Shown in pieces: positions 6,780 to 11,232 of a DNA stretch of 11,232 nt. This DNA comes from Acholeplasmataceae bacterium (lineage in GTDB: Bacteria > Bacillota_I > Bacilli_A > Acholeplasmatales > Acholeplasmataceae). The notes under the pieces were generated by a model. That model saw only the letters and a list, made by a program, of their open reading frames with translations, did not search any database and had not been told where the DNA came from. Position numbers and translations under genes: made by a program. The stretch is taken from NCBI GenBank assembly GCA_016934175.1, contig JAFGTI010000100.1, forward strand, positions 1-11,232. The letters run 5' to 3'. The first letter of the stretch is position 1; each line of letters opens with the position of its first letter.

Positions 6780-6802
6780 AGTTATACGAGAAAGGAAACA
6801 CT

Positions 6803-7072
6803 ATGGCTCTATCAAAGGCAAAAAAGACTGAAATTATGAAGGCTTATGCAACTAAAGAAGGGGATACTGGTTCGCCAGAAGTTCAAGTCGCTGTTCTTAC
6901 ACAAGAAATCAATGACTTAAACAATCACCTACAACAACATATTCATGATTTTCATTCTCGTCGCGGTCTCTATATGATGATCGGGAAAAGACGTCGTTTG
7001 TTAAAGTATTTACGTTCAAAAGATGTAGATCGTTATCAAACATTGATTCAAAAACTTGGATTACGTCGTTAA
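6803..7072 (+). CDS. rpsO: 30S ribosomal protein S15
   Basis: S15 is a primary 16S rRNA-binding protein that organises the central domain of the 30S subunit and contributes to an intersubunit bridge. The 89-residue length is standard. The signatures GDTGSPEVQVA (20-30), HSRRGL (51-56), GKRRRLL (61-67) and the ending LIQKLGLRR are all present. His42, Asp49 and Ser52 (41, 48 and 51 without the initiator Met) are the residues known to read the G-U/G-C step in 16S rRNA. The usual DHHS motif is DFHS here, with Phe50. The ribosome-binding site AGGA (6793-6796) lies 6 nt before ATG. It has its own promoter, a structured leader and a terminator, so it is largely a single-gene transcript followed by separately promoted pnp, the classic rpsO-pnp arrangement. 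Confidence 0.97.
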   Translation: MALSKAKKTEIMKAYATKEGDTGSPEVQVAVLTQEINDLNNHLQQHIHDFHSRRGLYMMIGKRRRLLKYLRSKDVDRYQTLIQKLGLRR

Positions 7073-7100
7073 AAGGATTGCTAAGGCAATCTTTTTTTTT
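7073..7100 (+). terminator. Intrinsic terminator after rpsO
   Basis: A stem of GATTGC (7076-7081) with GCAATC (7086-7091), extendable by G-U and A-U pairs to 7073/7094, closes a TAAG loop and runs into a tract of at least eight T from 7092. It begins immediately after the rpsO stop codon and separates rpsO from pnp. Confidence 0.88.
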
Positions 7101-7105
7101 ATTGC

Positions 7106-7134
7106 TATACAAATATTCCGATTTATGGTATGAT
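7106..7134 (+). promoter_or_regulatory. pnp promoter
   Basis: TATGAT (7129-7134) preceded by TG (7126-7127) is an extended -10. TATACA (7106-7111), 17 bp upstream, is a partial -35 match (4 of 6). The predicted start is near 7141, giving pnp a leader of about 48 nt. Confidence 0.55.
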
Positions 7135-7150
7135 TATAAAGGTTAAAAAA

Positions 7151-7187
7151 ATATGAAAAGACATATAAAATGAAGGAGATTTTATAT
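7151..7187 (+). promoter_or_regulatory. pnp leader: Shine-Dalgarno in a hairpin loop with a competing hairpin
   Basis: ATATAAAAT (7163-7171) pairs perfectly over 9 bp with ATTTTATAT (7179-7187). The 7-base loop GAAGGAG is the ribosome-binding site, and the helix ends one base before the pnp ATG. A second hairpin, ATATG (7151-7155) with CATAT (7162-7166), uses bases of the first one's 5' arm, so the two exclude each other. Both stems are almost wholly A-U and of modest stability. PNPase in E. coli controls its own leader; the same role here is inference. Confidence 0.5.
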
Positions 7188-7188
7188 C

Positions 7189-9321
7189 ATGCAAAAAAAA
7201 GTTTATGAAATGACACTTGGCGGTAGAGTGCTTCGTGTTGAAACAGGAGAAATGGCTAAACAAGCAGCAGGTGCTGCTGTCATTACTTACGGTGACTCTA
7301 CAGTATTAAGTGTTGTTACAGCTAGAAATGAAGCTTCCACTCAAGATTTTTTCCCTTTAATGGTTATATATCAGGAAAAGCTTTATGCAGCAGGAAAAAT
7401 CCCTGGGGGATTTTTAAGAAGAGAAGGTAGACCATCTGAACATGAAACGCTGACTTCTCGTTTAATTGATAGACCACTTCGTCCGTTATTTCCAGATGGA
7501 TTTAAAAATGAAGTTCAAATCATCAATACAGTTTTATCAAGTGATCCAGAATGCACAACTGAAATGGCTGCAATGTTAGGATCATCACTTGTATTAGGAA
7601 TATCAAATATTCCATTTAACGGACCAGTAGCTGGTGTTCAAATCGGACGTATTAATAACGAATTTATCATAAATCCAACACCTGATCAGTTATTAGATAG
7701 TGACATCGATTTAATTGTTACAGGAACTAAACAAGCAATCAATATGGTTGAAGCTGGAGCAAGACAAGTTAATGAAGAAGATATGTTGAAAGCAATTATG
7801 TTTGCACATAACGTCATTAAAGAGCTTGTAGAATTTCAAGAAAAAATTCAAGCAGACTTTAACACACCAAAGATGGCTTATGATGATTTTGCTGTTGAAA
7901 AATCAGTTCAAGAAGAAGTTGAGGCTTTTGCTAAAAATCGTTTAATTAAAGCTGTTTCTATTTTTGATAAATTAGAAAGATATCATGCGATTGATGCTAT
8001 TTCTGATGAAACAATCGAAAATTTTGAAAAGAAATCATTCTTTAAGACGATTGATGGTGTAAAAGTATTTGATGAAAAAGCACAAAAAGATTATTTAAAA
8101 CAAGTTAAAAAAGTTGTTGATGGCATCGTTACTGCTGAAGTAAGAAGATTAATCACACAAGATAAAGTTCGTCCTGATGGTCGTAAAGTTGATGAAATTA
8201 GAGCGTTATCTTCTCGTGTTGATATTTTACCTAGAGCTCATGGCTCAGCATTGTTTACTAGAGGACAAACTCAAGCATTAGGTGTTGTTACTTTAGGTGC
8301 TTTAGGAGAAAATCAAATTATTGATGGTCTTGGTTTAGAAGATACAAAGAGATTTATGTTACATTACAACTTCCCACCATTTAGTGTTGGTGAAACAGGA
8401 CGTTATGGTTTTGTTGGAAGACGTGAAGTTGGTCATGGGGCATTAGGAGAAAGAGCGATATTACAAGTTTTACCTAATGAAGAAGAATTTCCTTATACAA
8501 TTCGTATTGTATCTGAAATTCTCGAATCTAATGGTTCAAGTTCACAGGCAACAATCTGTGCAGGAACAATGGCATTAATGGCTGCTGGTGTACCTATCAA
8601 GGCTCCTGTTGCAGGGATTGCGATGGGTTTAATCATGGAAGGTGAATATTATACTATTCTATCCGATATACAAGGCATGGAAGACCATGAAGGCGATATG
8701 GACTTTAAAGTGGCGGGTACTAAAGATGGTATTACTGCACTTCAAATGGATATCAAAATTGCTGGTATTACAGAAGAAATATTAAAAGAAGCTCTTGAAC
8801 AAGCACGCGTATCAAGACTTCATATATTAAATCATATGCTGGAAACAATTCCTGAAGTTGCACCTGATTTATCAAAATATGCTCCTAAAGTTAAACTTAT
8901 AATGATTGACCCTGATAAAATCAGAGACGTTATTGGAGCTGGTGGAAAGATTATCACTAAGATTATTGAAGACAACAACGGTGTTAAAATTGATATCGAT
9001 CAGGATGGTAAAGTAATCTTAATGCATATGGAAACCAAATGGATTGAAAGTGCTGCACAACGCATTCTTGATTTAGTACGTGTACCCATCGTTGGAGAGA
9101 TTTATGAAGGTAAAGTAACACGCGTAGAAAAATTCGGATGCTTTGTTGAACTTTGGACCGGTACAGAAGGTCTTGTTCACATTTCAAGACTTGCTAAAGA
9201 ACGTGTAGAAAAAGTTGAATCAATCGTTTCACTTGGAGATCAAATACTTGTTAAATGTATTGGTATTGATGACAAGGGGCGCATAGATTTATCTAGAAAA
9301 GATGCACTAAACATTAAATAA
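7189..9321 (+). CDS. pnp: Polyribonucleotide nucleotidyltransferase (PNPase)
   Basis: PNPase degrades RNA 3'-to-5' by phosphorolysis, releasing nucleoside diphosphates, and works as a trimeric ring in mRNA decay. The 710-residue protein has the full family plan: first RNase PH domain (about 1-230) with LRREGRPSEHETLTSRLIDR, a helical linker, and second RNase PH domain (about 320-560). The second contains the phosphate-binding NGSSSQ (Ser450-452) and EDHEGDMDFKVAG with metal ligands Asp499 and Asp505. A KH domain (GAGG at 583-586) and an S1 domain (about 637-705) follow. One deviation: MAAGVP at 464-469 has Ala465 where E. coli and B. subtilis, as I recall them, have Asp (MDAGVP). The start has AAGGAG at 7173-7178 with 10-nt spacing, inside a hairpin loop. 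The gene has its own promoter and terminator. Confidence 0.97.
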   Translation: MQKKVYEMTLGGRVLRVETGEMAKQAAGAAVITYGDSTVLSVVTARNEASTQDFFPLMVIYQEKLYAAGKIPGGFLRREGRPSEHETLTSRLIDRPLRPLFPDGFKNEVQIINTVLSSDPECTTEMAAMLGSSLVLGISNIPFNGPVAGVQIGRINNEFIINPTPDQLLDSDIDLIVTGTKQAINMVEAGARQVNEEDMLKAIMFAHNVIKELVEFQEKIQADFNTPKMAYDDFAVEKSVQEEVEAFAKNRLIKAVSIFDKLERYHAIDAISDETIENFEKKSFFKTIDGVKVFDEKAQKDYLKQVKKVVDGIVTAEVRRLITQDKVRPDGRKVDEIRALSSRVDILPRAHGSALFTRGQTQALGVVTLGALGENQIIDGLGLEDTKRFMLHYNFPPFSVGETGRYGFVGRREVGHGALGERAILQVLPNEEEFPYTIRIVSEILESNGSSSQATICAGTMALMAAGVPIKAPVAGIAMGLIMEGEYYTILSDIQGMEDHEGDMDFKVAGTKDGITALQMDIKIAGITEEILKEALEQARVSRLHILNHMLETIPEVAPDLSKYAPKVKLIMIDPDKIRDVIGAGGKIITKIIEDNNGVKIDIDQDGKVILMHMETKWIESAAQRILDLVRVPIVGEIYEGKVTRVEKFGCFVELWTGTEGLVHISRLAKERVEKVESIVSLGDQILVKCIGIDDKGRIDLSRKDALNIK

Positions 9322-9327
9322 CTATTT

Positions 9328-9356
9328 AAATGGAGTTATTGAAACTCCATTTTTTT
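9328..9356 (+). terminator. Intrinsic terminator after pnp
   Basis: AAATGGAGTT (9328-9337) pairs with AACTCCATTT (9343-9352) across a 5-base loop and merges into a T tract to 9356. It starts 7 bases after the pnp stop. Confidence 0.88.
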
Positions 9357-9409
9357 ACATCATGTCTATTGAAAAGCAAATGCCGAAAGCAACTCATATT
9401 CAATAAATA

Positions 9410-9418
9410 TGGTATAAT
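9410..9418 (+). promoter_or_regulatory. rplY extended -10 promoter
   Basis: TGGTATAAT is a perfect extended -10 (hexamer 9413-9418). No recognisable -35 lies at 16-18 bp, which extended -10 promoters tolerate. The start would be near 9425, giving about 29 nt of leader. Confidence 0.65.
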
Positions 9419-9453
9419 ATATTTAAATAAAGTCAAAAATAAAGGAGAACATT

Positions 9454-10059
9454 ATGAAATTAGAATTAAGAACAGAACCTCTTCGCAAAGTGCGTTTAAT
9501 GAACAAGGTTCCTGGAGTTATGTTTGGAAAATCAATAGAATCTACATCCGTACAGGTTGATGAAAAAGAACTTAAAGAAGCGCTTAAAACTTATGGAAAA
9601 AGTATGACATTTAAAGTGAAACTTGATGGTAAAACTCATCATGTTTATATTCAAAATGTTGAAACTACCATTCTTAAACCTCATGAAATAATTCATTTCG
9701 ATTTACGACGTGTATCTGAAACTGAAAGAATGACTGCATTAATCCACATTGAGTTAGTAGGTAAAGAAGTTTTCTTTGATTCAGATTTATATATTCATGA
9801 AGCAATCAATGAAGTTCATGCAGAATATTTGCCTGGTCATGGTATTTCAAAAATTGAAATTGATGTTTCTAAGTTGCAATTAGGCGATGTCATAAGAGTT
9901 AAAGATTTAAGTATACCTAGTGATGTCATTTTAAAAGCAGATCCTGAACAACTTGTACTAGATATTAGAGAAGTCAAACTTGTACCTGAAGAAACTGAAG
10001 ATGAAGAGGAAGGCATTGATATCGCGTCAGATGATGAAGATGCTGGAGATGCAGAATAA
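9454..10059 (+). CDS. rplY: 50S ribosomal protein L25 / general stress protein Ctc
   Basis: L25/Ctc binds 5S rRNA in the 50S subunit. The 201-residue protein is the long two-domain form: the N-terminal L25 domain (about 1-92) with VPGVMFGK at 19-26 and VDEKEL, and the C-terminal TL5/Ctc beta domain (about 93-182) with SKIEIDVSKLQLGDVIRVKD. It ends in a strongly acidic tail (EETEDEEEG onward), which is common in this form. AAAGGAG (9441-9447) lies 6 nt upstream of the ATG. It stands alone between the pnp terminator and the rnpB promoter, with its own extended -10. No clear hairpin terminator follows the stop, so transcripts may run into rnpB. In Bacillus ctc is partly stress-controlled; the element seen here looks like a housekeeping promoter. 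Confidence 0.94.
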   Translation: MKLELRTEPLRKVRLMNKVPGVMFGKSIESTSVQVDEKELKEALKTYGKSMTFKVKLDGKTHHVYIQNVETTILKPHEIIHFDLRRVSETERMTALIHIELVGKEVFFDSDLYIHEAINEVHAEYLPGHGISKIEIDVSKLQLGDVIRVKDLSIPSDVILKADPEQLVLDIREVKLVPEETEDEEEGIDIASDDEDAGDAE

Positions 10060-10069
10060 TTATTAATAT

Positions 10070-10098
10070 TTGTTGATTTACTTTCTTTATGATATAAT
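10070..10098 (+). promoter_or_regulatory. rnpB promoter
   Basis: TTGTTG (10070-10075), a 17-bp spacer and TATAAT (10093-10098) with TG at 10090-10091. This places the start at about 10105, which agrees with the first base of the P1 helix of the RNA. Confidence 0.75.
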
Positions 10099-10104
10099 AT
10101 TTTT

Positions 10105-10448
10105 TGTCAGTGGAAGGTGATCGAGCCTATTTAAATAGGTTAGGAAAGTCCATGCTAGCACATCCTGAGATGGATGTAGTGTTTGTGCCTAAGGAAAACA
10201 TAACTTAGGGTACGAGTAATCGTAACGGCGATTGATGATCTAAAGGTAACTATGATCTAGACGTAATGTGCCACAGAAACGAGTTGTTCAGAAATGAACA
10301 AATGAAACGCGGTAAACCCCTCAAGCTAGCAACCCAAAATTAGGTAGGGGCACGTATAAAGATGAACAAAAATCAATATACGCTACTTTAGTAGAGATAA
10401 ATGGTCACACCCTTTTAGGGAACAGAACATGGCTTATGCACATTGGCA
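10105..10448 (+). ncRNA. rnpB: RNase P RNA, bacterial type B-like
   Basis: This is the catalytic RNA that removes 5' leaders from tRNA precursors. The ends can be set by the P1 helix: TGTCAGTG (10105-10112) pairs over 8 bp (with G-U) with CATTGGCA (10441-10448). The conserved cores are visible: GGAAAGTCCATGC (10143-10155) and ACAGAACATGGCTTA (10422-10436), which form the P4 pseudoknot. Also present are GTGCCACAGAAACGA, CGCGGTAAACCCC, and AGGTAGGGG, whose GGT (10343-10345) pairs with the tRNA CCA end. CCTATT/AATAGG (10126-10139) is the P3 hairpin. TTGTTCA-GAAA-TGAACAA (10284-10301) resembles P10.1 of type B RNAs. At about 344 nt it is shorter than the roughly 400-nt Bacillus RNA. The RNA fills the whole gap between rplY and the hydrolase. 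Confidence 0.95.
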
Positions 10449-10452
10449 TATT

Positions 10453-10473
10453 AAGGTCCCTCGGGACCTTTTT
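10453..10473 (+). terminator. Intrinsic terminator after rnpB
   Basis: AAGGTCC (10453-10459) pairs with GGACCTT (10464-10470) around a CTCG loop, then five T (10469-10473). It is GC-rich for this window and starts 5 bases after the RNase P RNA. The T tract is short, so some read-through into the next gene is possible. Confidence 0.85.
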
Positions 10474-10487
10474 ATTTAGGAGAATAC

Positions 10488-11144
10488 ATGAAAATAAAAT
10501 CTAATGGAATTGAAATATATTATGAAAAAAGAGGACAAGGAAAAAACCTTATTTTTGTCCATGGAAATATGGGGAGCCACTTGGAATTTGATACTTTAGT
10601 AAGCGCGTTAGAACACCAATATACATGTTACTTAGTTGATAGTAGAAACCATGGTTTATCTACACAAGATGTACCTTTAAATTACTTGGATATGGCTGAA
10701 GATGTTATTGGATTTATTAAGGAACTTAATATAGAAAAACCATCGTTATTTGGATTTAGTGATGGAGGAATTATTGGTATACTTATAGCAATTAAGGAGC
10801 CTTATTTACTTGATAGGTTAATTTTAGCGGGAGCAAATCTTACACCCAAAGGAGTAAAAGTTAAATTTCAAAGAATGACAGAGGTAGATTATGAAAAAAC
10901 AAAATCTCCATATCTTAAGCTAATGATAGATGAACCCAATATTAATAAAGAAGATTTGAAAAAAATAATGTGCCCAACACTTGTTTTAGCTGGAGAAAAC
11001 GATGTTATAAAAAAATCAGAAACTATTTCAATTTATCGAAATATTCTTGATTCAAAGATTTTTATTATCCCTAAACATCGTCATGAAACCTATATTGTTT
11101 CAACTGACTATCTAAAAAATACAATTATCGATTTTATAAAATAA
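10488..11144 (+). CDS. Alpha/beta hydrolase, substrate unknown
   Basis: This is a small serine hydrolase of the alpha/beta fold (esterase/lipase-like); the substrate cannot be told. The 218 residues include FVHGNMG (23-29, oxyanion-hole region) and the nucleophile elbow GFSDGG (89-94) with Ser91. AGENDVIK (169-176) supplies Asp172 as the acid, and PKHRHE (195-200) gives the catalytic His at 197 or 199. It is short because the cap region between the elbow and the acid is reduced. There is no signal peptide, so it is probably cytosolic. AGGAG (10478-10482) lies 5 nt before the ATG. No promoter fits between the rnpB terminator and this start, so expression may rely on read-through from rnpB. ATA serves for about a third of its Ile codons by my count, roughly twice the share in pnp, so it may be weakly expressed or acquired. 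Its fold is sure, its role is not. Confidence 0.88.
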   Translation: MKIKSNGIEIYYEKRGQGKNLIFVHGNMGSHLEFDTLVSALEHQYTCYLVDSRNHGLSTQDVPLNYLDMAEDVIGFIKELNIEKPSLFGFSDGGIIGILIAIKEPYLLDRLILAGANLTPKGVKVKFQRMTEVDYEKTKSPYLKLMIDEPNINKEDLKKIMCPTLVLAGENDVIKKSETISIYRNILDSKIFIIPKHRHETYIVSTDYLKNTIIDFIK

Positions 11145-11147
11145 AAA

Positions 11148-11172
11148 AAATCCCAAAAGGGATTTATTTTTT
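11148..11172. terminator. Bidirectional terminator between convergent genes
   Basis: AAATCCC (11148-11154) pairs with GGGATTT (11159-11165) around an AAAA loop. There is a T tract on the plus strand (11167-11172) and an A run before the stem (from 11143), which is a T tract on the minus strand. It can stop the hydrolase transcript and also the minus-strand gene that ends at 11171. Confidence 0.8.
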
Positions 11173-11232
11173 AGAGTAATCCAAGAGATCTTATAATAAT
11201 GAAAGCTATATAAGAGAAGTATAATCCAATTA
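11171..11232 (-). CDS. C-terminal end of a possible membrane protein (partial)
   Basis: Read on the minus strand, one frame stays open from the window edge to a TAA at 11173-11171, just before the shared terminator. The 19 visible residues are very hydrophobic (IGLYFSYIAFIII then RSLGLL), like the last transmembrane helix of a membrane protein. The stop next to a bidirectional terminator supports a real gene end. The start and the rest of the gene lie outside the window and the family is unknown. In so short a stretch an open frame could arise by chance. Confidence 0.4.
   Translation of the reverse strand, partial: IGLYFSYIAFIIIRSLGLL

Noticed and set aside
6708..6802. T-box or metabolite riboswitch before rpsO
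   Set aside because: There is no T-box sequence, no terminator/antiterminator pair and no aptamer core I know; a ribosomal protein leader fits the gene and the motif better.
9330..9560. Plus-strand open frame of 76 codons overlapping rplY
   Set aside because: It starts inside the pnp terminator and runs out of frame through the rplY start, has no ribosome-binding site, and encodes no recognisable protein.
10105..10448. Riboswitch or other novel structured RNA between rplY and the hydrolase
   Set aside because: The conserved sequences and the P1, P3, P4 and P10.1-like pairings identify it as RNase P RNA.
1..11232. Mobile element, CRISPR array, phage or defence island
   Set aside because: No transposase, integrase, direct-repeat array, target-site duplication or defence gene was seen; the genes are housekeeping apart from one hydrolase of unknown role.

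Overview
The window is AT-rich bacterial DNA carrying compact housekeeping genes of a low-GC Gram-positive bacterium, most likely a Mollicute of the Acholeplasma type. The protein set and gene order (rnhC, mutS2, trxA; truB, ribF, rpsO, pnp; a type-B-like rnpB; a PII-like cyclic-di-AMP receptor) are Firmicutes/Tenericutes-like. All seven Trp codons I can find in the called proteins are TGG, so a UGA=Trp Mycoplasma/Spiroplasma code is unlikely. No gene here ends in TGA either. The taxon is an inference from gene content and composition, not from a database match.

Layout. (1) 21-935: an RluD-type pseudouridine synthase, convergent with and overlapping rnhC (916-1773, minus). (2) 1774-1830: divergent promoter region, then mutS2 and trxA on the plus strand. 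trxA has a near-consensus promoter of its own and a strong terminator. (3) 4601-7072: truB and ribF as a tight pair, then darA and rpsO, each with its own promoter. (4) 7073-9356: rpsO terminator, pnp leader, pnp, pnp terminator. (5) 9410-10473: rplY (L25/Ctc), then rnpB (RNase P RNA) with its terminator. (6) 10488-11144: an alpha/beta hydrolase just after the rnpB terminator. A bidirectional terminator follows, then the tail of a minus-strand gene cut by the window end.

How the genes fit together: most act on RNA. RluD and TruB modify rRNA and tRNA; RNase P RNA matures tRNA; PNPase degrades mRNA; RNase HIII removes RNA from RNA:DNA hybrids; S15 and L25 are ribosomal proteins; MutS2 has been linked to collided ribosomes. 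RibF makes FMN/FAD, thioredoxin handles thiol redox, and DarA senses cyclic-di-AMP.

I found no mobile element, CRISPR array, phage gene, toxin-antitoxin pair or defence system. The most interesting signals are in the non-coding leaders. The rpsO leader can form an H-type pseudoknot containing the G-U/G-C step that S15 recognises in 16S rRNA. The pnp leader has a perfect 9-bp hairpin that displays the Shine-Dalgarno sequence in its loop, with a competing upstream hairpin. Promoters are compact, and most carry an extended -10 element (TGnTATAAT).
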